DNA of 12,804 bases, taken from NCBI GenBank assembly GCA_023418355.1, contig JAEZZU010000214.1, forward strand, positions 1 through 12,804. The letters run 5' to 3'. The translations under genes were made by a program, and so were the position numbers. Source of the stretch: Pseudomonadota bacterium. GTDB lineage: Bacteria; Pseudomonadota; Gammaproteobacteria; Burkholderiales; Burkholderiaceae_C. Below the pieces are notes generated by a model that was not told where the DNA came from, made no database searches, and saw only the letters and a program-made list of their open reading frames with translations. Positions 1 to 5,999 of the stretch are shown piece by piece (within the stretch, counting starts at the first letter, position 1; every line of letters begins with the position of its first letter).

Positions 1-76
1 TGGCTCCCCGACCTGGGCTCGAACCAGGGACCTGCGGATTAACAGTCCGTCGCTCTACCGACTGAGCTATCAGGGA
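1..76 (-). tRNA. tRNA-Asn (anticodon GTT), copy 2
   Basis: The minus strand folds into a complete 76-nt tRNA with an encoded 3' CCA (the tgg at 1-3). The anticodon loop reads CTGTTAA, giving GUU for asparagine, and the T loop is TTCGAGC. It differs from the upstream copy at 132-207 at one base: transcript position 5 is U here and C there, so base pair 5-68 is a U-G wobble here and C-G there. It lies 55 bases downstream of that copy and has no promoter of its own that I can see, so the two are probably cotranscribed and processed from one precursor. Confidence 0.97.
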
Positions 77-131
77 ATATTTCGGTATCAACCTGCACCT
101 GACAAGGCAAGTGCAAATCAAAGCAAATTGT

Positions 132-207
132 TGGCTCCCCGACCTGGGCTCGAACCAGGGACCTGCGGATTAACAGTCCGTCGCTCTACCGACTGAGCTA
201 TCGGGGA
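132..207 (-). tRNA. tRNA-Asn (anticodon GTT), copy 1
   Basis: A full cloverleaf on the minus strand: acceptor strand TCCCCGA pairs with TCGGGGA, a GTT anticodon follows CTGTTAA loop geometry, and the 3' CCA is encoded (132-134). This is the promoter-proximal gene of a tandem asparagine tRNA pair. Its acceptor stem is fully Watson-Crick, unlike the second copy. Confidence 0.97.
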
Positions 208-211
208 ACAA

Positions 212-226
212 GACCGAGATTATATA
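212..226 (-). promoter_or_regulatory. Promoter -10 region of the tRNA-Asn pair
   Basis: On the minus strand a perfect TATAAT hexamer lies at 224-219, followed by a GC-rich discriminator (CTCGGTC). It is 11 bases before the mature 5' end of the first tRNA at 207, so transcription would start near 212. No good -35 box is visible at 17 bases. A GC-rich discriminator is typical of stable-RNA promoters under stringent control; that link is inference. Confidence 0.6.
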
Positions 227-279
227 CGTGGATTTTTGACTGTTTGCCTAGTTTGCAAAAAAAGTGAAGCGGAATGCGC

Positions 280-714
280 TCAGACAGGCTCGGGGCGCAG
301 CCATAGCCAGACCAGCACCACCGCCATGCAGCTGCTGGCCAGCACCTGTGCCCACAGGGGGGCGGGTGCAATCCACAGGATGATGGCGCACAGTGCCATC
401 ATGGCTGCCGCACTGTATTTGGCGCGCCGGCTGACATAGCCACCTGCCGCCCAGTTCTTCAGCATGGGGCCAAACAGGCGGTGTTGCCACAGCCAGACAT
501 GCAGGCGCGGAGAGCTGCGCATGGCAGCCCAGCCCGCAATCAGAATAAAGACGGTGGTTGGCAGGCCCGGGATGAAAACGCCTGCGATGCCCAGCCCCAG
601 CGAGGTGACGGCCAGTGCGCGCAGCAGCCAGCGGGCGTACCAGCGCCGGGCGATGGCGGGGGCTGGTATGGGCGAAGGGCTGTCAGAGGGTGCAGGCTCA
701 GGGGGCTGGGGCAT
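280..714 (-). CDS. DUF454 / YbaN-like inner membrane protein
   Basis: A small integral membrane protein of the DUF454 (YbaN) family, whose biochemical role is unknown. Counting from the ATG at 714 it has 144 residues: a Pro/Ser-rich cytoplasmic start (PQPPEPAPSDSPSPIP), a first hydrophobic segment containing the family hallmark GVFIPGLPTT, then the conserved SSPRLHVWLWQHRLFGP stretch, and two closing hydrophobic segments ending near the C-terminus. The reading frame extends upstream to a TTG at 780, but neither start has a convincing Shine-Dalgarno sequence; I prefer ATG because the extra 22 residues look like untranslated leader and homologues begin close to the membrane segment. It is a single gene between the tRNAs and the DUF3149 gene, all on the minus strand. 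Confidence 0.85.
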   Translation of the reverse strand: MPQPPEPAPSDSPSPIPAPAIARRWYARWLLRALAVTSLGLGIAGVFIPGLPTTVFILIAGWAAMRSSPRLHVWLWQHRLFGPMLKNWAAGGYVSRRAKYSAAAMMALCAIILWIAPAPLWAQVLASSCMAVVLVWLWLRPEPV

Positions 715-812
715 GAGGCTATTGTGCCTGTGCAAGGCTTTCAGGGTAGGAGGGGCTGCTGGTTTGCTACTGAAATGCAAGCGACTAGCGCTGGAATGAT
801 CTGGGTTTGATA

Positions 813-860
813 TTCATAGATATTGCAAATGCTCAATATGCAAGCGCTGGCAGCTATGAA
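813..860. repeat. Comamonad-type dispersed palindromic repeat, short copy
   Basis: Nested inverted repeats: TTCATAG (813-819) pairs with CTATGAA (854-860), and inside it ATATTG (820-825) pairs with CAATAT (834-839). The segment CAAGCGCTGGCAGCTAT at 841-857 is the exact reverse complement of 6005-6021 in the long hairpin near serB, so the window holds two members of one repeat family. From memory, similar GCTGCCAGCGCTTG elements recur between genes in Comamonas, Acidovorax and Delftia. Confidence 0.65.
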
Positions 861-879
861 GTTGTGAGTGATGTATATG

Positions 880-901
880 AAAAAGGCCTGCAATGCAGGC
901 C
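880..901 (-). terminator. Intrinsic terminator, second hairpin after DUF3149 gene
   Basis: On the minus strand a seven-base-pair GC-rich stem (GGCCTGC with GCAGGCC, loop of three) is followed at once by TTTTT. It lies about 40 bases beyond the stop of the DUF3149 gene and would stop any read-through before the DUF454 gene. Confidence 0.75.
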
Positions 902-932
902 GGGAAGAGGCAGGGAAGAGCTGCCGTTTCAG

Positions 933-956
933 AAAAAAGGTGTCAGGCACCCTGAC
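933..956 (-). terminator. Intrinsic terminator overlapping the DUF3149 stop codon
   Basis: On the minus strand the stem GTCAGG / CCTGAC with a GTG loop (956-942) is followed by ACC and TTTTTT. The hairpin begins within the last codons of the DUF3149 gene and spans its TGA. Together with the hairpin at 880-901 it forms a tandem terminator. Confidence 0.6.
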
Positions 957-1125
957 GCTTGCTGGCGGCAGCCTGCGCCGCTTTCTTGGCTTGCTCGGCG
1001 CTGCTCTTGCCAATCTTTCCCATGAAGAGGGTGGTGAAGTAGGCGGCCATGATGATGACAATCAGGATCACAGCCAGGCTCATCAGGCCATAGTCGGTGG
1101 AGATCAGTTCGTTCAGCAACTTCAT
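943..1125 (-). CDS. DUF3149 small membrane protein
   Basis: A 60-residue protein with one membrane segment. It starts MKLLNELISTDYGLMSLAVI, which matches the DUF3149 family pattern (short amphipathic start, Asp-Tyr-Gly-Leu-Met, then one transmembrane helix at about residues 14-36). The tail is Lys/Ala-rich (KKAAQAAASKRQ), expected in the cytoplasm. I chose the ATG at 1125 because AAGGA lies seven bases before it; a TTG two codons upstream is the only alternative. The function of the family is unknown. The gene is divergent from the DUF2721 gene and closes with two terminators. Confidence 0.85.
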   Translation of the reverse strand: MKLLNELISTDYGLMSLAVILIVIIMAAYFTTLFMGKIGKSSAEQAKKAAQAAASKRQGA

Positions 1126-1229
1126 AGCCAAATCCTTCGCAAACAGTCGTAGGTGGATGGGATGTGGTCACTATTGCTGGTGCGGGCGGGTGGGCGTTTG
1201 CGAAACATCAAAGGTGTGGGGTCTGCACT

Positions 1230-1243
1230 TTGCGTTAACGTAA
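1230..1243. promoter_or_regulatory. Near-perfect 14-base palindrome, candidate operator
   Basis: TTGCGTTAACGTAA is a palindrome with a perfect CGTTAACG core and a single mismatched outer position. It lies between the divergent DUF3149 and DUF2721 genes, 76 bases before the ATG of the latter, where a repressor site could sit. I cannot name the regulator. Confidence 0.35.
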
Positions 1244-1318
1244 GTCCTGACACCGAATGCCTACACACTTCTTGCTGGGCCTATACCCATTGGCAATCCC
1301 ATCGTGTGAGATTTATTG

Positions 1319-1777
1319 ATGCTTGAACCTTCCAATGTGACCCATGCCGTGCAACTGGCGGTGGCTCCTGTGTTTTTTCTGACGGCGGTGGCCGGTATGA
1401 TCAGTGCCGTGGCTGGACGCCTGGCGCGCATCATTGACCGTGCGCGGGTGCTGGAGGACCGCGTGCGTTCCAGCCAGGATGAGGCGGTGATTGAGCGTGG
1501 CCTGCGCGAGCTGGAATATCTGAGCAAGCGCGGCCGCATTTCCAACTGGTCCATTGGCCTGCTGACCCTGTGCGGCTCTTTGATCGGGCTGACCATCGTG
1601 CTGCTCTTTGTGGGGCAGGCATGGATGGCGGCAGGCCACCATGTGGCGGTGGTGTCCTTTCTGGTGGGGGTGGCGTCTTTTATTGCAGCGCTGGGCTGCT
1701 TCATGTGGGAGACGGTGCTGGCCACCCATCTGCTGAACTTCAATGTGCTCAAGGCCGGGCGCGAATTGCGGCACTGA
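1319..1777 (+). CDS. DUF2721 family membrane protein
   Basis: A 152-residue inner membrane protein of the DUF2721 family, function unknown. The N-terminal region carries the family signature: His-Ala-x-Gln-Leu-Ala-Val-Ala-Pro-Val-Phe-Phe-Leu-Thr followed by AGRLARIIDRARVLEDR. A first hydrophobic segment covers about residues 15-33, a charged cytoplasmic part with an acidic/basic helix covers 34-72, and two more membrane segments cover about 75-97 and 103-128. The ATG at 1319 is preceded only by a weak GTGAG; a TTG directly before it is possible. It stands alone, divergent from the DUF3149 gene and convergent with argP. Confidence 0.85.
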   Translation: MLEPSNVTHAVQLAVAPVFFLTAVAGMISAVAGRLARIIDRARVLEDRVRSSQDEAVIERGLRELEYLSKRGRISNWSIGLLTLCGSLIGLTIVLLFVGQAWMAAGHHVAVVSFLVGVASFIAALGCFMWETVLATHLLNFNVLKAGRELRH

Positions 1778-1798
1778 AGCAGCAGACAGCTCCTGATG

Positions 1799-1837
1799 AC
1801 CAAGGGCCTGACGACATGTCAGGCCCTTGGTGTTTTT
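1799..1837 (+). terminator. Strong intrinsic terminator between DUF2721 gene and argP
   Basis: A perfect 14-base-pair stem (ACCAAGGGCCTGAC at 1799-1812, GTCAGGCCCTTGGT at 1818-1831) with a five-base loop, followed by GTTTTT on the plus strand. It ends the DUF2721 transcript. The convergent argP gene stops at 1850, so the same hairpin may also serve it, although the minus strand lacks a T run. Confidence 0.85.
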
Positions 1838-1849
1838 GAGGCTTGTGCT

Positions 1850-2791
1850 TTACGCCTTGGTGTCTGCCTTTGGATCTGTCTTGGGGTCTATGGGGTCCAG
1901 CCATGACTGGGCGGCGTTGATCACGCACTGCGTCAGGCGCTCCAGCCCGGCCTGTGCATTGCGTGCATGCGCCCAGTACAGCGGTACGGAAATGCCGCTG
2001 TTGGGCACTAGCTCCACCAGCGTGCCATTTTCGAGATGCTCCTTGATCAGCACCGTGGGGTGCATGCCCCAGGCAATGCCGGAGAGACTTGCGCGCACAA
2101 AGGCGTGGGCGGAGGGCACCCAGTGGCGTGGCGGTGTATTGCGTGCGGCAACGCCTTGCTGGTGCAGCCATTTGTCCTGCATGGCGTCTTTGCGGTCATA
2201 GGTCAGCATGGGTGCTTGCGACAGCGTCTGCGGTGTCACGCCCGTTTCCCCAAAATAGCGGGCCATGAATTCCGGGCTGGCTGCAGCCACGTAGTGCATA
2301 TTGGCCAGCGGCCAGATATTGCAGCCGGTGATGTGGCTGGATGTGGCCGTCACGGCAGCCATCACATCGCCTTCCTTGATGCGCTTAGCGGTGTGGTCCT
2401 GGTCGTCAATGCTGATGTCCAGCAGCTCATTGCCGCCCTGGGTGAAGTCGGCCATGGCATCCACAAACCAGCTGTTGAGTGAGTCGGCGTTCACGGCAAG
2501 CTTGAGCGTGGGGCGTGCCACCTGGCCTTCGGGAACGAGTTCGGGGTTGTTGCGGCGCAGGTCGTTTTCCAGCAGGGCGACCTGCTCCACATGCAGACAA
2601 AGGCGGCGGCCGGCTTCCGTGCCCGTGCAGGGGGAGCCACGCATGACCAGCACCTGACCCACGCGCTCTTCCAGCAGCTTGATGCGCTGGGAGATGGCCG
2701 AAGGGGTGACATGGAGTTTGCGCGCCGCGCGCTCGAAGCTGCCTTCGCGCAGCACAGCGGCCAATGCTTCCAGTCCAGCGTAGTCGAGCAT
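1850..2791 (-). CDS. argP: LysR-family regulator ArgP (LysG/IciA type)
   Basis: A 313-residue LysR-type transcription factor of the ArgP/LysG branch, which senses arginine or lysine and activates a divergent basic amino acid exporter gene. The N-terminal winged helix-turn-helix spans about residues 4-60, with FERAARKLHVTPSAISQRIK as the DNA-reading helices. The phrase LKLAVNADSLNSWF at about residue 96 is diagnostic for ArgP over other LysR proteins, and YWAHARNAQ near the C-terminus also fits. The effector domain covers about 93-300; the last residues form a hydrophilic DPKTDPKADTKA tail. The ATG at 2791 is the natural start. The gene is divergent from argO, with 86 bases between the start codons, the classic lysG-lysE arrangement. 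In E. coli ArgP with arginine activates argO; the same control here is inference. Confidence 0.93.
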   Translation of the reverse strand: MLDYAGLEALAAVLREGSFERAARKLHVTPSAISQRIKLLEERVGQVLVMRGSPCTGTEAGRRLCLHVEQVALLENDLRRNNPELVPEGQVARPTLKLAVNADSLNSWFVDAMADFTQGGNELLDISIDDQDHTAKRIKEGDVMAAVTATSSHITGCNIWPLANMHYVAAASPEFMARYFGETGVTPQTLSQAPMLTYDRKDAMQDKWLHQQGVAARNTPPRHWVPSAHAFVRASLSGIAWGMHPTVLIKEHLENGTLVELVPNSGISVPLYWAHARNAQAGLERLTQCVINAAQSWLDPIDPKTDPKADTKA

Positions 2792-2794
2792 GTT

Positions 2795-2833
2795 AGTAAA
2801 ACTTAATTTAATAGAGATTTTTTAATTTTACTT
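2795..2833. promoter_or_regulatory. AT-rich argP-argO operator with inverted repeat
   Basis: The 86-base gap between divergent argP and argO is far more AT-rich than its surroundings. AGTAAAACTTAA (2795-2806) and TTAATTTTACTT (2822-2833) form an inverted repeat with one unpaired base, centred 30 bases from the argP start. LysR proteins bind such dyads to autoregulate and to activate the divergent target, so this is the likely ArgP site. Confidence 0.55.
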
Positions 2834-2877
2834 ATGTTTGCAGGCCTTTGAGAATCAGGGGCATGTGGAATGCAAAT

Positions 2878-3495
2878 ATGACGGCTGCGTGGCTGGCCGG
2901 ATTTACCGTATGTTTTTCGCTGATCATCTCGATTGGCGCGCAAAACCTGTATGTGCTGCGTCAGGCAGTGAAGGGCCAGCACGTGCGTGCGTGTGTGGCG
3001 TGGTGTGTGCTCTCAGACGCCGTACTCATCGGCCTGGGTGTGGCGGGCATGGCCAGCTTGCTGGCGCGCCACCCCGACTGGGCCTGGTGGCTGGGTATGG
3101 GCGGGGTGCTGTTTTTGCTGGGCTATGGCCTGTTTGCCCTGTGGCGGATGGCGACGGCCCCGGATGCACAGGTGGTGGCTGATGGTTCACAGGCCGCTTC
3201 GCGCGGGCTGCTGGGCGTGATCAGCACGCTGGCGGTGATCACCTTGCTTAACCCCCATGTCTATCTGGACACGGTGCTGCTGGTGGGCTCCATCGGCGCG
3301 CGCCAGGAAGGGCATTTGAAGTGGCTGTTTGTGCTGGGCGCTGCCAGTGCCAGCCTGCTGTGGTTCGGGCTGCTGAGCTTTGCGGCCCAGCGTATGCGTG
3401 GGCTGTTTGCCAGACCGATGGCATGGCGCGTGCTGGACGGCCTGACCGGCGTGATGATGCTGATCCTGGCCTGGTGGGTCTGGCAGGGGCTGTAA
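2878..3495 (+). CDS. argO: LysE/ArgO family basic amino acid exporter
   Basis: A 205-residue inner membrane exporter of the LysE/ArgO family, expected to push excess arginine and/or lysine out of the cell using the membrane potential. Diagnostic motifs are GAQNLYVLRQ near residues 20-29 and LLNPHVYLDTVLLVGS around residue 125; about six membrane segments are visible. I chose the ATG at 2878 because GGAA lies seven bases before it and because it puts the GxQN Asn at residue 23, exactly as I recall for E. coli ArgO; an ATG at 2863 and a TTG at 2848 are in frame but poorly placed. It is divergent from argP, its presumed activator. Whether arginine or lysine is the main substrate cannot be read from the sequence. 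Confidence 0.9.
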   Translation: MTAAWLAGFTVCFSLIISIGAQNLYVLRQAVKGQHVRACVAWCVLSDAVLIGLGVAGMASLLARHPDWAWWLGMGGVLFLLGYGLFALWRMATAPDAQVVADGSQAASRGLLGVISTLAVITLLNPHVYLDTVLLVGSIGARQEGHLKWLFVLGAASASLLWFGLLSFAAQRMRGLFARPMAWRVLDGLTGVMMLILAWWVWQGL

Positions 3496-3528
3496 GGCCC
3501 TGGCGGCTGGCTGGGCAGTGGGTGCAGG

Positions 3529-3834
3529 TCAGTCCAGTCGCGCCAGCACTTCCAGCAGATTCCACTGGTTCCCCAGGATCTGGTAGTGCGCGGTTTCACC
3601 GGTCTTCTGGCTCACTCCCTCGATGATGACGATATGTCCCTGGGTGATGGCCTGGCTCAGCACAGGCTTGATCTTGTCGTACTGGTGGCGCTCTGCCACA
3701 TCGCCACGAAATGCCAGCAGGCGCTCACTGCTGGTTTTGACGTGCTGCTGATACAGCGCCAGGGTACGGCTGCGCGTGACTTCGCTCATGCCTTGGGTGA
3801 TGGCCTTGTCCAGAGGAATGGGGGTGTCGCTCAT
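3529..3834 (-). CDS. Conserved-looking hypothetical protein, 101 aa
   Basis: I do not recognise this protein. It is hydrophilic, without signal peptide or membrane segment, and begins MSDTPIPLDKAITQGMSEVT. The first half looks helical and charged (SRTLALYQQHVKTSSERLLAF); the second half (GHIVIIEGVSQKTGETAHYQILGNQW) looks like beta strands. It has gene-like codon use and converges on argO with a 33-base gap. The ATG at 3834 has no Shine-Dalgarno sequence nearby, but a GGAGG at about 3870-3866 precedes it, inside a short upstream frame described under findings. Confidence 0.7.
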   Translation of the reverse strand: MSDTPIPLDKAITQGMSEVTRSRTLALYQQHVKTSSERLLAFRGDVAERHQYDKIKPVLSQAITQGHIVIIEGVSQKTGETAHYQILGNQWNLLEVLARLD

Positions 3835-3966
3835 AGGGCGGTTGGGTATGCAAAATTTGAATAAGAAGCCTCCATCATGACAGCATAAATTTGCTGCAAA
3901 TTAAACTTTTTGTTTCAAATTCGGCATGTTTGCCATGCCTCAAAACGGCAGGCGGTTTCTGCCACG

Positions 3967-3991
3967 AAAAAGCGCTGCCCGTGGGCAGCGC
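3967..3991 (-). terminator. Intrinsic terminator of the metQ-like gene
   Basis: On the minus strand GCGCTGCCC (3991-3983) pairs with GGGCAGCGC (3980-3972) around a tight loop and runs directly into TTTTT. It lies 30 bases after the metQ stop codon. Confidence 0.85.
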
Positions 3992-4020
3992 CTGGTGTCT
4001 GGAAGCAGTGTGCGCGCAGA

Positions 4021-4806
4021 TCAGAACGCGGGAACGACTGCACCCTTGTACTTTTCTTCGATGAACTTCTTGGTCTCGGGCGAGTGCAGGGCCTTCATCA
4101 GCTTGGCGATGTCGGCACCATCAGCGCGGTCCTTGCGGGCGGCCACGATGTTGGTGTAGGGCGAGTCTGCATCTTCGATGAACAGCGCATCCTTGGGGGG
4201 GTTGAGCTTGGCTTCAATCGCGTAGTTGGTGTTGATCAAGGCCAGATCCACATCATCGAGCGCGCGGGGCAGCAGCGGGGCTTCCAGTTCGCGGAACTTG
4301 AGCTTCTTGGGGTTCTTGACGATGTCCAGCGCGGTGGCGGTCAGGTTGCTGGGGTCCTTGAGTTCAATCAGGCCCTGCTTGGCCAGCAGCAGCAGGGCGC
4401 GGCCTCCGTTGGAGGGGTCGTTGGGAATGGCAATGGTGGCGCCATTCTTCAGCTCAGCCGCGCTCTTGACCTTCTTGGAGTAGGCGCCGAAGGGTTCTAC
4501 GTGCACCTTGCCGTTGGGCACTTGCACCAGGCTGCTCTTGCGGTCCTAGTTGTAGCTGTCGAGATAGGGCTGGTGCTGGAAGAAGTTGGCGTCCAGCTGC
4601 TTGTCTTCCACGGCGGCGTTGGGCTGCACGTAGTCGCTGAATTCACGCACCTGCAGTTCAATGCCGTCGGCTTTGAGCTGGGGCTTTACGAAGTTCAGGA
4701 TTTCTGCGTGGGGCACGGCAGTAGCGGCGACCTTCAGAACGTCTGCAGCGTGGGCAGAGAGGGCTAAAGTGGCGATGGCCACGGCAGTCAGGGTCTTCTT
4801 CAACAT
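4021..4806 (-). pseudogene. metQ: metQ-like methionine-binding protein, cut by an in-frame TAG
   Basis: The gene encodes an NlpA/MetQ family periplasmic substrate-binding protein, which normally delivers methionine to a MetNI ABC importer. From the ATG at 4806 it has a Sec signal peptide (MLKKTLTAVAIATLALSAHA, cut before ADVLKV) with no lipobox Cys. Codon 87 is TAG (4548-4546), right after HQPYLDSYN; the same frame then continues DRKSSLVQVPNGKVHVEPFGAYS to the normal end, 261 residues in all, the usual family length. The sequence on both sides of the TAG is well conserved, so the lesion is recent or a sequencing error; AAG, CAG or GAG would be one substitution away. Truncation at residue 86 would remove most of the binding domain. 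AGGA lies 12 bases before the ATG, rather far. No metN or metI is adjacent, so this is an orphan binding protein. Confidence 0.85.
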
Positions 4807-4983
4807 GATGATTTTCAGTTCCTGTGACAGAAAAAAGCGCGTTACACCAAGCCCTGAAAGCACAATGACGCTAGCAGGGAAGGCTTCAAGTGTAGCGATG
4901 CGGCGCAGACTGCCAACTAATTTTTGTTAATTTGGTTATAAAGAAAGTGGTTTTTATGCGATATCTGGCGATTGGAGCACGAT

Positions 4984-5199
4984 GTGACGCCTGAAGATCT
5001 GGAAAAACTGGTGACTACCCGCATGCCTTTTGGCAAATACCAGGATCGGCTGATCTGTGACTTGCCCGGCAACTACCTGGCCTGGTTTGCGCGTGAAGGC
5101 TTTCCACCTGGGGCCATTGGTCGCCTGCTGGCGCTGATGCATGAGCTGGATCACAACGGCCTCAAGGGACTGCTGGAACCACTCCGGCATCGGCCCTGA
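4984..5199 (+). CDS. DUF3820 family small protein, GTG start
   Basis: A 71-residue cytoplasmic protein of the DUF3820 family (in Pfam linked to a putative quorum-sensing-regulated virulence factor). The hallmark MPFGKYQDRLICDLP at about residues 14-28 is followed by YLAWFAREGFPPGAIGRLLA and a closing NGLKGLLEPL helix. The frame is open from a TTG at 4972, but GGAG at 4974-4977 sits six bases before the GTG at 4984, so I take GTG as the start. It is divergent from metQ and ends two bases before a strong hairpin. The biochemical function is not known. Confidence 0.85.
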   Translation: MTPEDLEKLVTTRMPFGKYQDRLICDLPGNYLAWFAREGFPPGAIGRLLALMHELDHNGLKGLLEPLRHRP

Positions 5200-5200
5200 A

Positions 5201-5241
5201 AACACAAAGCCCCGCGGCGTGTGCCTGCGGGGCTTTGTGTT
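5201..5241. terminator. Bidirectional terminator between convergent genes
   Basis: A perfect 15-base-pair stem (AACACAAAGCCCCGC at 5201-5215, its complement at 5227-5241) with an 11-base loop. It begins two bases after the DUF3820 stop codon and ends 20 bases before the stop of the convergent Ala/Pro-rich gene. The stem base is A/T-rich on both sides, so it could stop transcription from either direction. Confidence 0.8.
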
Positions 5242-5261
5242 GGGGGATGGCGCGAGCCAGA

Positions 5262-5774
5262 TTACAGCGCAGCAGCGCGGGCAGCTTCAGCCTTGGCCTT
5301 GGCTTCGTCCAGCTTCTTCTGCAGCTCGGCAGCTTCGGCTTCAGCAGCCTTGGCTTCGGCCTCAGCCTTGGCCTTGGCTTCTGCTTCGGCCTTTGCCTTG
5401 TCGTCAGCATCGCTGCCGCTGAAAGCGCCGGCAATGGCGTTACCGGCCACGGTACCCACTACGGCACCGGCGGCGGTGGCAGCCATGGTGCCCATCAGGC
5501 CGGAGCCTGCGGGTGCCGCAGCGGCGGCAGGAGCAGCAGGTGCTGCTGCGGCGGCTGGTGCAGCTGCGGGAGTCGCAGGTGTTGCGGGGGTAGCAGGCTT
5601 GGCAGCAGCGGTAGGCGCGGCAGGTGTTGCGGGCTTGGCAGGTGCCTTGCCGATGGTGGCAGGACGCACCGACTTGCCGCCACCCATGCGTTTGGCATGA
5701 GCCAGGCTAGGCGCGGCCAGTGCAGCAATGGTTACGGCGATCACAGAAGCGGTGGTGCGGAAAGAAGTGTTCAC
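5262..5774 (-). CDS. Exported Ala/Pro-rich glycine-zipper protein
   Basis: A 170-residue exported protein of unknown function. I chose the GTG at 5774 because AGGAA lies five bases before it and it places a clean signal peptide at the start (residues 1-27, ending SLAHA before KRMGGGK). The KRMGGGKS start of the mature part resembles that of betaproteobacterial Tim44-like proteins, but no Tim44 domain follows. Next come a long Ala/Pro-rich linker with PAT/PATPAT repeats (about 44-90), a glycine-zipper hydrophobic segment (92-120, starting GLMGTMAATAAG and ending AFSG) able to insert in a membrane, and a Lys/Glu/Ala heptad-like tail (121-170) likely to be one long helix or coiled coil. An ATG at 5813 is the alternative start. 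It is a single gene with its own terminator. Confidence 0.8.
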   Translation of the reverse strand: MNTSFRTTASVIAVTIAALAAPSLAHAKRMGGGKSVRPATIGKAPAKPATPAAPTAAAKPATPATPATPAAAPAAAAAPAAPAAAAAPAGSGLMGTMAATAAGAVVGTVAGNAIAGAFSGSDADDKAKAEAEAKAKAEAEAKAAEAEAAELQKKLDEAKAKAEAARAAAL

Positions 5775-5999
5775 TGCAGTTCCTGAAAAAAGGAGATCCA
5801 AAGGAAAGGTCATGTCATGGACCGGTGCATGCATGGCATGCCGGTGGTCTTGTTGACATGGGGGCTCAGACGTCAATTGCAAGCCAGAAGTTCCGAAATA
5901 TTTGCAGATCACTCTGGCGCTTGAGGCCTCGCACGGGTTTGATATGAATGCTTATGGGTGCGAGCAATGCATTGTAGACACAGCCTATGGCTGCTCCAT
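5775..5999. other. Gene-free stretch upstream of the Ala/Pro-rich gene
   Basis: This is the first part of a 334-base gap between the Ala/Pro-rich gene and serB; the rest is the hairpin repeat at 6000-6089. It holds the AGGAA ribosome site of the Ala/Pro-rich gene and an inverted ACCGG (5821-5825) / CCGGT (5841-5845) pair around GCATGC repeats, which could form a leader hairpin. I see no convincing promoter boxes and no gene. Confidence 0.5.

Noticed and set aside
236..799. Short plus-strand frames opposite the DUF454 gene
   Set aside because: No family signature, no ribosome site, and the minus strand carries the DUF454 hallmark residues.
4021..4527. Separate 168-residue protein starting at an internal Met of metQ
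   Set aside because: It is the remainder of metQ in the same frame after the amber codon, with no ribosome site, and lacks the signal peptide and half of the binding fold.
3910..4767. 285-codon open frame on the plus strand
   Set aside because: It lies antisense to the metQ-like gene, has shadow-like Gly/Val/Leu-rich composition, and matches no family; the opposite strand encodes a clear NlpA/MetQ protein.
5221..5786. Plus-strand Ala- or Gly/Cys-rich frames of 159 and 183 codons
   Set aside because: They mirror the low-complexity Ala/Pro/Lys/Glu coding sequence on the minus strand, which has a signal peptide and a ribosome site.
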